DNA from: Palleronia abyssalis
GTDB taxonomy: Bacteria; Pseudomonadota; Alphaproteobacteria; Rhodobacterales; Rhodobacteraceae
Assembly: GCF_900302445.1 (NCBI RefSeq)
Contig: NZ_ONZF01000003.1
Coordinates: 496,001 to 560,000 of the forward strand
DNA length: 64,000 nt
Reading direction: 5' to 3'
Of this stretch, positions 36,314-44,419 are shown piece by piece; positions within the stretch are counted from its first letter, which is position 1; each line of letters opens with the position of its first letter. The notes beneath the pieces were generated by a model. That model was not told the origin of the DNA, did no database searches, and worked only from the letters and a program-made list of their open reading frames with translations. The position numbers and the translations under genes are program-made.

Positions 36314-37017
36314 GCCGCGGCCCCGAAATAGGCGTCGTGAATGGCTTCGCGGCTTAGGTCGCTCGGGCGCCCCGACAGCGTCACCCGCCCCTCCATCATG
36401 CAATAAACCCGGTCGGCCACCTTCATCGCCTGGCCCACATCCTGCTCGACCACCACGACGCTCGCGCCGGTTTCGCGGATCTGCGGGAAGGCTGCGTAGA
36501 TGTCCTTGATCACCACCGGAGCGAGGCCAAGGCTGATCTCGTCGCAGAGCAGCACGCGCGGGTTCGACATCAGCGCCCGCCCGATCGAGACCATCTGCTG
36601 CTGTCCGCCCGACAGCGCCGTACCGGGCTGATGCCGCCGCTCCTTCAGGATCGGGAACAACCCATAGACAGTGTCCAGCGACCACGGGCCCGCAACCTTG
36701 CGGCGGTGACAGCCCATCATCAGGTTCTCCTCCACCGACAGTGAAGGAAAGAGCTTGCGGCCCTCGGGCACCACTGCGATCCCGAGGGCCATGATCTCGT
36801 CGGGCGGCAAGGCCCCGATCTCTCGCCCGTCGAACCGAACCATGCCCGGCGCCTGTGTGATCACGCCCGAGATTGATCGCATCAACGTCGTTTTTCCCGC
36901 GCCGTTGGCCCCGATCACGGCTACGGTTTCCCCCTCCGACAAGGTGATATCGACACCGAACAACGCCTGAAAATCACCATAGAAGCCGGTCAGATCGCGG
37001 GTTTCCAGAAGTGACAT
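36310..37017 (-). CDS. livF: ABC transporter ATP-binding protein (LivF family)
   Basis: A 235-residue ATPase. Walker A is GANGAGKTT, the signature is LSGGQQQMV and Walker B is VLLCDEISLGLAP; PEGRKLFPSLSVEENL is a LivF hallmark. The ATG at 37017 overlaps the stop of livG in an ATGA arrangement; a preceding TTG codon in frame is less likely to be used. It is one of two nucleotide-binding subunits of the aromatic operon importer. Confidence 0.93.
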   Translation of the reverse strand: MSLLETRDLTGFYGDFQALFGVDITLSEGETVAVIGANGAGKTTLMRSISGVITQAPGMVRFDGREIGALPPDEIMALGIAVVPEGRKLFPSLSVEENLMMGCHRRKVAGPWSLDTVYGLFPILKERRHQPGTALSGGQQQMVSIGRALMSNPRVLLCDEISLGLAPVVIKDIYAAFPQIRETGASVVVVEQDVGQAMKVADRVYCMMEGRVTLSGRPSDLSREAIHDAYFGAAA

Positions 37018-37739
37018 CAAACCTCGATCCCCAGATAGATTTCACGCACCTCACGGCTGGCCATGATTTCGTCCGGCTCGCCAATGCCGATGATCCGCCC
37101 GAAATCCAGCACCAGCAGCCGCTCCACCACGCGATTGAGCGCGTGCAGCACATGCTCGATCCAGATGATCGTCACTCCCTCGGCATGGATCGCGCGGATC
37201 GTGTCGACCAAGGCCACACATTCGCCCTCGGTCAGGCCGCCGGCGATTTCGTCGAGGAGCAGCAGCTTCGGCCGCGTCGCCATCGCCCGTGCCAGCTCCA
37301 GCCGCTTGCGCTGAAGCAGGGTCAGCGTGCCCGATGCGCGGTTGGCGACCTTGATCAGCTCCGTTCGCTCCAGCACCGCGGCGCAATCCTGTTCCACCTC
37401 GTGCTCCGACCGGCCGCGCCCGTGGGTGGCGGAGACCAGCAGATTCTCGAACACCGTCAACCGGTCGAAGGGTTGTGGAATCTGGAACGACCGCCCAATC
37501 CCAGACAGGCAGCGCTGCATGGGTGGCACCCGGGTCACGTCGCGGCCGTCATACGAGATATGCCCCGAATCCGGCGCGAGGTTGCCGGTGATCAGGTTGA
37601 ACAGCGTCGACTTGCCCGCGCCATTGGGCCCGATGATCCCGAGCGCTTGGCCCCGCGGCACTTCGAAGGTCACGTCGTCGGTCACGGTCAGGGCGCCAAA
37701 GCTCTTGCTGACGTTCTGAAGCGACAGGATCGCAGACAT
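37017..37739 (-). CDS. livG: ABC transporter ATP-binding protein (LivG family)
   Basis: A 240-residue ATPase with Walker A GPNGAGKST, RSFQIPQPFDRLTVFENLLVS (LivG-type), and LLLDEIAGGLTEGE as Walker B region; the signature reads LTLLQRKRLELA rather than the canonical LSGGQ, as is usual in LivG. I choose ATG 37739, preceded by a G-run (GGGGGGAA) as ribosome site. An ATG six codons upstream (37757) is possible but would place the G-run inside the gene. Confidence 0.9.
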   Translation of the reverse strand: MSAILSLQNVSKSFGALTVTDDVTFEVPRGQALGIIGPNGAGKSTLFNLITGNLAPDSGHISYDGRDVTRVPPMQRCLSGIGRSFQIPQPFDRLTVFENLLVSATHGRGRSEHEVEQDCAAVLERTELIKVANRASGTLTLLQRKRLELARAMATRPKLLLLDEIAGGLTEGECVALVDTIRAIHAEGVTIIWIEHVLHALNRVVERLLVLDFGRIIGIGEPDEIMASREVREIYLGIEV

Positions 37740-37763
37740 ACCAAAGTTTCCCCCCAAAATGTG

Positions 37764-37790
37764 GCCCGCCCGAAATCATTCCGGGCGGGC
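37764..37790 (-). terminator. Hairpin after Liv substrate-binding-protein gene
   Basis: GCCCGCCCG at 37764-37772 pairs with CGGGCGGGC at 37782-37790 around a 9-nt loop, 8 bp after the binding-protein stop and before livG. It is the third case in this window of a strong hairpin directly after a binding-protein gene inside an operon. Confidence 0.65.
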
Positions 37791-37798
37791 GGACAGCC

Positions 37799-39079
37799 TC
37801 AGCTCAGCGGCTGCATCTCGCCTTGCGTGGGGATGTCGGGCGCCGTCTCGTTGTCCACCACGACCAGCTCGAACGTCCCGTCGTCGCCCCGCCGCCATTG
37901 CCCCCCGACAAGCGGCGTCTTGCACACGTTCTGTGCTGCGAAATCCGGCACGCCCGCGCCGTTCCACTCCACATGCCCGACGATGGTGTCGAGGTTCGTT
38001 GCCGCGATGGCCTCCGCCAATTGATCCCACTCCGTCGGATCCTCCGCGCGCTGCACCACGTCCGCGGCCACCTCGAAGAGCGAATGGATGAAGCCGATCG
38101 GCTGCGTCCAGGGCCGCCCCGTCGACTCGGTGAAGGCGTCCGCCAGTTCCCTGCAACCCTGACCGGTGAGCGACGAGGTGAACGGGTGGTTCGCCGACCA
38201 CCAAACCTCGGAGCTGAGATTGTGCCCCGCTTCTCCCAGCGTCTCTACCGATTGCGGGAACAGGATCGCCTTGGCCACCGTGATGGCCTTCGGGTTGAAG
38301 CCTTGCTGGCTGGCCTGATTTCGGAACGTGGTGAAGTCCGGCGGGATCACCACGCCAGTCACAATATCCGCGTTGGCCTGCTTGAACGCATTGATCTGCG
38401 CGGTGAAATCGTCGGTGAGGTTCTGATAGCGCCCCGGATCGACGGTCTCGTAGCCATCCTGTGCGAAGCCCGGCGCCACGCCGGTGTTCGGATCGCCCCA
38501 GGCATTGCCGTCCGCGTCGTTGGGGAAAAGCCCCGCCACCACCTTGTTGGTATCAAGCTGGTTCCACATGTTGGTGAAGACGGCGATGACGTCCTCCAGC
38601 CCCCAGAAGTAGTGGAACGCATATTCGAAGGGGCGCCAGCTGCCCGGATCACCGGGATTGCCCTGCTGGCCGATGAACCAAGGCTGCCACGGCGCCATGG
38701 TCGAGATCGTGGGGATGCCCTCGCTCTCGGCCACCGTCGTGACCGGGTTCGTCGTTTCCGGCGTCGAGGCCACCAGCATCAGGTGGATCTCGTCGTCGAT
38801 GATCGCCTCCTGCGCCACGTCGGCGGCGCGGTTCGGGTTGGACTGGCTGTCCTTGACGATCACTTCGACATTGAGGCCCTGTTCGGACGCGATGCGGTTG
38901 AACGTGTCGATGGTAAACGCATCGGCTTCTGCGAACCCCGCAAGGGGGCCGGTCTGCGGACTGACATAGCCGATGCGCACCGGCGCGTTCTGGGCGATGG
39001 CCGGAGCGGCCAACCCGCTCGCGGACGTCACCAGCCCCGTGGCGGCGGCGGATTTCAGCAGGCGTCTTCTGGTCAACAT
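37799..39079 (-). CDS. Liv-type ABC transporter substrate-binding protein
   Basis: A 426-residue periplasmic binding protein of the leucine-binding (type I) fold. The N-terminus MLTRRRLLKSAAATGL with a hydrophobic stretch and AAPAIAQ cleavage site resembles a Tat signal peptide. PVRIGYVSPQTGPLAGFAEAD starts the mature domain. Its place between the maleylacetate reductase gene and livGFHM suggests an aromatic or cyclic acid ligand, since many HAAT binding proteins in such clusters bind aromatic acids. The ligand cannot be read from sequence. Confidence 0.9.
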   Translation of the reverse strand: MLTRRRLLKSAAATGLVTSASGLAAPAIAQNAPVRIGYVSPQTGPLAGFAEADAFTIDTFNRIASEQGLNVEVIVKDSQSNPNRAADVAQEAIIDDEIHLMLVASTPETTNPVTTVAESEGIPTISTMAPWQPWFIGQQGNPGDPGSWRPFEYAFHYFWGLEDVIAVFTNMWNQLDTNKVVAGLFPNDADGNAWGDPNTGVAPGFAQDGYETVDPGRYQNLTDDFTAQINAFKQANADIVTGVVIPPDFTTFRNQASQQGFNPKAITVAKAILFPQSVETLGEAGHNLSSEVWWSANHPFTSSLTGQGCRELADAFTESTGRPWTQPIGFIHSLFEVAADVVQRAEDPTEWDQLAEAIAATNLDTIVGHVEWNGAGVPDFAAQNVCKTPLVGGQWRRGDDGTFELVVVDNETAPDIPTQGEMQPLS

Positions 39080-39106
39080 GTCTCTACTCCTCCCAAAGTG
39101 TGCGAT

Positions 39107-40174
39107 TTATGCGGCGGGCCGTGTCCCCTCCCAGGCGGCCTGCAGCAAGTCCCGGATATCAGCCTCGTCGAAGGGCCGGGGATTGTCGTACGAGTTCTTC
39201 AGCGCGATGGACGCGGCGCGGTCGAGATCGGCCTCTCTCAGCCCCAGATCAGCCAGTCGCAGGGGCGCGCCGCTGCGCCGCGCCAGATCCCACAGCCCGC
39301 CGCCTACCGATCCGCCGAATAACTCGGCGACAGGGTCAAGCAGTTCGGTTCCGCCCGCGTTGAAGCCCGCGCTATGCGGCAACAGGATCGCATGCGTTTC
39401 TGCATGGGGCATATCGAACGATCCGCCCAGCACATGCGCCAGCTTGTGATGCAGCGACATCGACACGCTTCCAAGCACCGTGGAACACAGCCACGCCGCA
39501 TAGAGCAGCCGCGCCCGAAGGTCCGGATCCTTCGGCTGGTCGCGCAGCTTCGGCAGCGCATCGCAAAACGCGGCCAGTGCCTCTAGGGACATCAGGCTCG
39601 TGATCGGATTGGCGTCCGGCGCGTAAAGCCCCTCCACCGCATGCGCCGCGGCGTTGAGGGCGGAAGTCACCGACAGATTAACCGGAAGGCTCAGCGTGAG
39701 ATCGACATCGTAGACAACCGCATCGGGCCGGATAGACGCGTCCCGCCGGGTGGTCTTCTCTCCGTTCTCGGTTTCGCCCAGAATATCCGTCATTTCCGAG
39801 CCCGCATAGGTCGTCGGCACGGCGACATGCCCGCACCCCACGCGGCTGGCGATGGCCTTTCCAAGGCCCACGGTCGATCCGCCACCCAGCGAAACGACAC
39901 AATCCGCGTCCCTGCCTTTGACATCCTCCAGCGCACGCGCCGTCACCGCCACCGGGGTGTGCATCTGGGCCTGCGCGAAGGTGCCGACCGCGAGGCCCCC
40001 AAGCTCGTCCGCCAGCGCCTGCCCCGCTTCGGCCTGACCGTCCGTCGTGAGGACCAGCGCACGCGCGTGCCCGAGCCGCACGATCTCGTCGCCGACCTGC
40101 GAAAGCGTCCCACTGCCGAAGACCACCCGGGTCGGGATACCGGGAAAAGTGAAATCGGAAAGACGCACGCTCAT
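39107..40174 (-). CDS. Maleylacetate reductase
   Basis: A 355-residue iron-containing alcohol dehydrogenase family enzyme. The N-terminal half has VVFGSGTLSQVGDEI and SLGGGSTVGLGKAIA (nucleotide binding); PTTYAGSEMTDILGE, then the metal-site histidines in NAAAHAVEGLY and SLHHKLAHVLGG follow. NADH-dependent reduction of maleylacetate to 3-oxoadipate is the expected reaction, the last peripheral step for hydroquinone or hydroxyquinol degradation. The ATG at 40174 overlaps the esterase gene by 4 bp. Length and motifs fit MacA/LinF/TfdF-type proteins. Confidence 0.92.
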   Translation of the reverse strand: MSVRLSDFTFPGIPTRVVFGSGTLSQVGDEIVRLGHARALVLTTDGQAEAGQALADELGGLAVGTFAQAQMHTPVAVTARALEDVKGRDADCVVSLGGGSTVGLGKAIASRVGCGHVAVPTTYAGSEMTDILGETENGEKTTRRDASIRPDAVVYDVDLTLSLPVNLSVTSALNAAAHAVEGLYAPDANPITSLMSLEALAAFCDALPKLRDQPKDPDLRARLLYAAWLCSTVLGSVSMSLHHKLAHVLGGSFDMPHAETHAILLPHSAGFNAGGTELLDPVAELFGGSVGGGLWDLARRSGAPLRLADLGLREADLDRAASIALKNSYDNPRPFDEADIRDLLQAAWEGTRPAA

Positions 40175-40803
40175 GGCGCCGGCCCGAACACCGGCCGACC
40201 CTCGCAGAGCGAGACAAGCATCCTGTCGATCTCGGCGATCTCGCCCGCTGATATTTCGTGCGGTCGGCCCGGGAAAACGTCGCTCCTCACCCGCGCGCCC
40301 ATCGCCACGAACCCCGCAACGGCTTTGTCGAACGCCCAGGGCGGGATCCACGGATCGGTGTTCCCGTTCGCGCAATAGATCGGCATCCCGTCGAGCTGCG
40401 CCGTCGGAAGCGCATCGCTCACAGCCCCGACCCGGCAGCCCGTCAGCATCGCCGCCATATCCGCCCTGTCCCCGCGCATCAGATACTCGGCCACGAGGCA
40501 CGCCCCTTGCGAGAACCCGATCAAAACCAGCGGCACACCGGCACATTCCGATCGCGCGACCGCCACCGCCTCGGCAACGCGGCCCAGCGCATCGCTCAGC
40601 TGCGTCTCGGTTTCAGGCGTCGGCGGGTCGACCGCCTTCGCATCATACCAGCTTTGTCCCGGTGCATCGGGTAGCACATAGCGCACGGACTCCGCCGATA
40701 ATCGCGAGAGGAGCGCTTCGCGCATGTACGCAGGCTCCTGACCCCGGCCGTGCAGCACCACGGCGACTGCCCGGGCCCGATCGGCCTGGGCTCCCGATGT
40801 CAT
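40171..40803 (-). CDS. Phospholipase/carboxylesterase family alpha/beta hydrolase (MhqD-like)
   Basis: A 210-residue serine hydrolase with VAVVLHGRGQEPAYM (oxyanion strand), nucleophile motif IGFSQGACLVAEYL, an Asp in NGNTDPWIPP and the His in FPGRPHEIS. This family often sits beside VOC dioxygenases in hydroquinone-response operons (mhqD next to mhqO or mhqE). The ATG at 40803 is 17 bp after the dioxygenase stop; no strong ribosome site is visible, so coupled translation is likely. Confidence 0.85.
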   Translation of the reverse strand: MTSGAQADRARAVAVVLHGRGQEPAYMREALLSRLSAESVRYVLPDAPGQSWYDAKAVDPPTPETETQLSDALGRVAEAVAVARSECAGVPLVLIGFSQGACLVAEYLMRGDRADMAAMLTGCRVGAVSDALPTAQLDGMPIYCANGNTDPWIPPWAFDKAVAGFVAMGARVRSDVFPGRPHEISAGEIAEIDRMLVSLCEGRPVFGPAP

Positions 40804-40820
40804 TGGATTGGCCACCGCAG

Positions 40821-41786
40821 TCAGGCGTCCTGGAAGCTGGCCGGCTCCAGCCCCTCGATCAGTTCCTGCTTGCGGCCCTCGAACCAGGGCGGGAACACCA
40901 GCGTCTGGCCGATCGCGTCGGCAGGTTCGTCCCGCGCCCAGCCCTCGGGCACGGTCCACGCCAGTTCGAACAACGCGCCGCCGGGGCTGCGCACGTAGCA
41001 GGACTTGAAATACATCCGGTCCTTCTGCTCGGAGATGTCGGTGAACCCCAGCCCCTCGATATGGGCGCGCAGGTTCATCTGGTTCTCCTCATCGCCAGTG
41101 TTCAGCGCGAAGTGGTGGATCGTCCCGCCAGAAAGCGTCCATGTCCCTTGGGCTTCGTCGCGGATCTCGGTCACCTCGACAACGCTGGTGGGCCCGTTCG
41201 CGTTGGGCACCTCGTAGGCCATTCCGTTCTCGTCATCGGCCATCTTCTTCAACGGCAGCGCGATGGTCAGGAAATCGTCCATCGCTGTGCGATCCGTCAC
41301 GGCCACGACCCCGCCATAGATCCCCTTGATCGCGTGGTCGGCGCCGACACCGGCCTCCTCGTTCACGATGGGCTGGCGGTCATCGCTCGGGTTCTCGACC
41401 AGCTGCAACTCGATCCCCGACGGATGCCGGAAATCGACGCGGTCGATCCCGAAGCGGTTGCTTCGCGTCGCCTCGATCCCGTGCTCGCCCAGACGGTTGA
41501 CCCAGAACTCGGACGCACCCACCGGGATCGCCTGCTGGACGATCTTGGACTGGTTCGTACCGCGCCGCCCGTAGACGCCCGGCTTGCGGAACGGGAAGGT
41601 CGTGATGATCGTCGACTCGTCCCCCCCCTTCGAGCCGTAATACAAGTGATATACCGGTATGGTGCCGTCGAAGAGGACCGTCCGCTTTATCGAGTAAAGC
41701 GCCAGGGTCTTTGTGAAAAAATCATAGTCCTCCTGAGCGCCGTCGGTGCTCATCGTCAGATGATGGAACCCCTTGATCTGGTCCAT
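40821..41786 (-). CDS. VOC-family ring-cleaving dioxygenase (MhqO/LinE-like)
   Basis: A 321-residue two-domain vicinal-oxygen-chelate protein. The first domain begins IKGFHHLTMSTDGAQ and the second has GGTIHHFALNT and ALFELAW; the His, His and Glu of these motifs form the Fe(II) site of type I extradiol dioxygenases. Hydroquinone or chlorohydroquinone dioxygenases such as LinE share this layout. With maleylacetate reductase in the same operon, cleavage of a hydroquinone to a maleylacetate-type product is plausible. The ATG at 41786 has GGGAGGGAGG upstream. It is the first gene of the operon, divergent from a LysR gene. Confidence 0.87.
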   Translation of the reverse strand: MDQIKGFHHLTMSTDGAQEDYDFFTKTLALYSIKRTVLFDGTIPVYHLYYGSKGGDESTIITTFPFRKPGVYGRRGTNQSKIVQQAIPVGASEFWVNRLGEHGIEATRSNRFGIDRVDFRHPSGIELQLVENPSDDRQPIVNEEAGVGADHAIKGIYGGVVAVTDRTAMDDFLTIALPLKKMADDENGMAYEVPNANGPTSVVEVTEIRDEAQGTWTLSGGTIHHFALNTGDEENQMNLRAHIEGLGFTDISEQKDRMYFKSCYVRSPGGALFELAWTVPEGWARDEPADAIGQTLVFPPWFEGRKQELIEGLEPASFQDA

Positions 41787-41823
41787 GCTCGCCTCCCTCC
41801 CGTTCCGTTCGATCTCCGGCACG

Positions 41824-41855
41824 GGTTGCGCGCACAGAACCTGCGCGGCGCAACC
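41824..41855 (-). promoter_or_regulatory. Leader hairpin upstream of VOC dioxygenase gene
   Basis: GGTTGCGC at 41824-41831 pairs with GCGCAACC at 41848-41855 around a 16-nt loop within the 148-bp gap between the aromatic operon and the LysR gene. It would lie in the 5' leader of the leftward transcript. Function unknown. Confidence 0.35.
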
Positions 41856-41921
41856 AATGTCCTCCCGCCACCGACGTTATGGGAACCCGGCAAAAGAACT
41901 ATCATTATTTCGCCCATCAAT

Positions 41922-41936
41922 ATAGCAAATCGCTAT
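41922..41936. promoter_or_regulatory. LysR-type T-N11-A palindrome overlapping the regulator's start codon
   Basis: ATAGC at 41922-41926 and GCTAT at 41932-41936 form an inverted repeat with the T-N11-A spacing (T 41923, A 41935) typical of LysR-family recognition boxes. The A of the LysR ATG is part of the box, which suggests autorepression. It lies in the divergent control region of the aromatic operon. Confidence 0.6.
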
Positions 41937-42900
41937 GAAGCTGGAGGAGAAGCACCTCGCCCAACTTGCCGCCGTCGTCGACGCGGGCGGCGTCACGGCC
42001 GGGGCGGCCCGGTTGGGCCTGTCGCAACCGGCGGTCTCGCGCACGCTCTCGGCGCTGGAGATACGCGTGGGCGAGCCGCTTTTTCGACCGGGCCGCCGTC
42101 CACTGGAGCCGACCCTGATCGGCGCGCAACTTGCGCATCATGGCCGCGTCATCCTCGAAGCCTCCCGCCAGGCGTCAGAGACCGTGGCCAAGTTCCGCGC
42201 CGGCTCGGTCGGAACGATCCGCATCGCGGGCGTGCCGTTCTTCATGGACGCCTTCATCAGCGTCATGATCGGCGAATTCTAACGGCTGGAACCCGAGATC
42301 CGCATCGAACAGGGCTACGGCAACCTTCATGATCTCGAGAAGGGCATCGCCTCGAACCAGCTCGACCTCGCGATCTGCCCGCTCGGCATCGTGGATGCCG
42401 CGCGCGGCTTTCAGTTCACCCCTATCCTAGCCGCCCGCAACATTATCGCCTGCCGGATCGGCCACCCGCTTCTGCGACGAAAGAAACTGTCCACCGACGA
42501 CCTGCTTGACTTCCCGTGGATCGCCCCCCTGCCCGGCTCTCCGCTGCTGGCGGATCTGCACGCGCTGTTGCTTTCCATCGGCCTGCCCGAGGTGAGCATC
42601 CGATACTCGGGCGGCTCGTTGCTGTCGGTCTTCAACTACCTTGAAGAGACCGATGCCCTCACGATCCTGCCCCACTCGGTCGTCTTCGCACACCGCAAGG
42701 ACCGGCAGATCACGGTCCTTCCGCTACAGATCCCGCAGCCACCACGCTCTCTCGGAATTTTACGCGCCGCCAGTGAAAGCCCGCTCCCGGCGGCGGACAA
42801 GCTCGCGAGGCACATCATGCGCAAGTTCGACCTTCTGCGGTTCCTGATCGAGCGGCATCAGACCTCGATTGTCTGGGGCCGCAATGACAACAGGGATTAG
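41935..42900 (+). pseudogene. LysR family regulator interrupted by an in-frame stop codon
   Basis: The frame from ATG 41935 encodes the LysR helix-turn-helix (AGAARLGLSQPAVSRTLSALE, residues about 20-40) and linker, then hits TAA at 42280-42282. Without any frameshift it continues RLEPEIRIEQGYGNLHDLEKG and the full effector domain to a TAG at 42898-42900, for about 321 codons in all, the normal LysR length. One base change (for example CAA to TAA) explains the stop. The short product of 115 residues would keep DNA binding but lack the effector domain. It is divergent from the aromatic operon and was surely its regulator. No good ribosome site is seen. Confidence 0.88.
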
Positions 42901-43116
42901 CGCGCAGGACGGGTCCGTTTTCCTGGCGCCCGACATGCAGGTCACCCCAGCGCGGCACAGTCGAGGTGTCGACTACGGGCATCTGTACTTCAAGGGCGTG
43001 CCCTTCTGTCGATGGAGGGGTATCAGGAACGAACCGGCCACGTCATGACGCCCCCAGATCCCGAAAGGCTTAGGGGGCTTTGAGACCGCGCAGAAGGATT
43101 CGAGAGGGAGCACGCA

Positions 43117-44277
43117 ATGAGACTGAAAGACTGCCATAACTTCAGGGACTTTCGCCGCCTCGCCCAGAAGCGCCTGCCCTCTCCGATCTTTGACTATATC
43201 GATGGCGCCGCCGATGACGAGACGACCTATGCCCGCAACGCCGCCAGCTTCGGCGAGGTCGACCTGATCCCCAACGTCCTGCGCGGTGTGAAGGACGTGG
43301 ACCTTTCGGTGACCGTCATGGGGCAGAAACTCGACCTGCCCGTATATTGTTCGCCCACCGCCCTGCAACGCCTGTTCCACCACGACGGAGAACGCGCCGT
43401 GGGCGCGGCCGCCGCCAAGTTCGGGACCATGTTCGGTGTGTCGTCCCTGGGTACCGTCAGCCTGGAAGAACTGCGGAAAAAGCATTCGAACCCGCAGGTT
43501 TACCAGTTCTACTTTCACAAGGATCGCGGCCTGAACCGCGCCATGATGCAGCGCGCCAAGGAGGCCGGGGTCGAGGTCATGATGCTGACCGTCGACAGCA
43601 TAACGGGCGGCAACCGCGAGCGCGACAAGCGCACCGGCTTCTCGATCCCCTTCCGCCTCAACGCCAAGGGTCTCAGCCAGTTCGTGCTGAAGCCGGCTTG
43701 GGGGATCAATTATGTGCGCCACGAGAAGTTCTCGCTGCCGCAACTGGACGAACACGTGAACATGGGCAGCGGCACCGCCTCGATCGGCCAGTATTTTACC
43801 GAGATGCTGGACCCCGCGATGAACTGGGACGACGTTGCCGAGATGGTCGATCTGTGGGGTGGCCCTTTCTGCCTGAAGGGGATCATGTCCGCGGAAGATG
43901 CCGTACGCGCGGCCGAGATCGGCTGTGCCGGGGTCGTAATTTCCAACCACGGGGGGCGGCAGCTTGACGGGTCGCGCGCGCCCTTCGATCAACTGGAAGA
44001 AATCGTCCAGGCCGCGGGTGACAGGCTGGACGTCATGCTGGATTCCGGCGTCACACGCGGCAGCCATGTGCTCAAGGCCCTGTCCCTCGGGGCAAAGGCC
44101 GTCGGGCTTGGCCGCTACTACCTTTTCCCCCTGGCCGCCGCCGGTCAACAGGGGGTGGAACGCGCCATGGGCCTCATGCGGGACGAGTTGATCCGCGACA
44201 TGCGCCTGATGGGTCGCACGCGGATCGATCAGTTGGACCGGGACAATCTACGCTTTCGTCAGGGTGGCCTGCCGTAG
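43117..44277 (+). CDS. FMN-dependent alpha-hydroxy-acid dehydrogenase (L-lactate dehydrogenase-like)
   Basis: A 386-residue TIM-barrel flavoprotein. LPSPIFDYIDGAADDE at the N-terminus, YQFYFHKDRGLN, LTVDSITGGNRERDKR and the catalytic SNHGGRQLDGSRAPFD with His at about residue 278 are all family motifs; MLDSGVTRGSHVLKAL and GLGRYYLFPLAAAG bind FMN phosphate. It oxidises L-lactate or a related 2-hydroxy acid and passes electrons to quinone. It lies alone, with GAGAGGGAG before the start and no partner permease. Glycolate- or mandelate-type activity cannot be excluded. Confidence 0.9.
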   Translation: MRLKDCHNFRDFRRLAQKRLPSPIFDYIDGAADDETTYARNAASFGEVDLIPNVLRGVKDVDLSVTVMGQKLDLPVYCSPTALQRLFHHDGERAVGAAAAKFGTMFGVSSLGTVSLEELRKKHSNPQVYQFYFHKDRGLNRAMMQRAKEAGVEVMMLTVDSITGGNRERDKRTGFSIPFRLNAKGLSQFVLKPAWGINYVRHEKFSLPQLDEHVNMGSGTASIGQYFTEMLDPAMNWDDVAEMVDLWGGPFCLKGIMSAEDAVRAAEIGCAGVVISNHGGRQLDGSRAPFDQLEEIVQAAGDRLDVMLDSGVTRGSHVLKALSLGAKAVGLGRYYLFPLAAAGQQGVERAMGLMRDELIRDMRLMGRTRIDQLDRDNLRFRQGGLP

Positions 44278-44419
44278 CCCCGTCGCCATTCAGGTTCACG
44301 CCGAGAAGCTGCGCAGCGTTCAGGCCAGGATGCATCTGCTGATCCGGTTCGGCGCCACCCCTACCCGGTGACTTTTCGCGCCTGCTCCAGATCCACCTGC
44401 CCTCCCGATAAAGCCCGGA

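Noticed and set aside
42280-42282. Stop-codon recoding or selenocysteine in the LysR gene
   Set aside because: The codon is TAA, no recoding signal is seen, and other genes in the window use TAA as a normal stop.
40047-42332. 761-codon forward frame across the VOC dioxygenase and esterase genes
   Set aside because: It is antisense to two genes with intact catalytic motifs and crosses the promoter region; its sequence is Arg/Pro-rich and resembles nothing.
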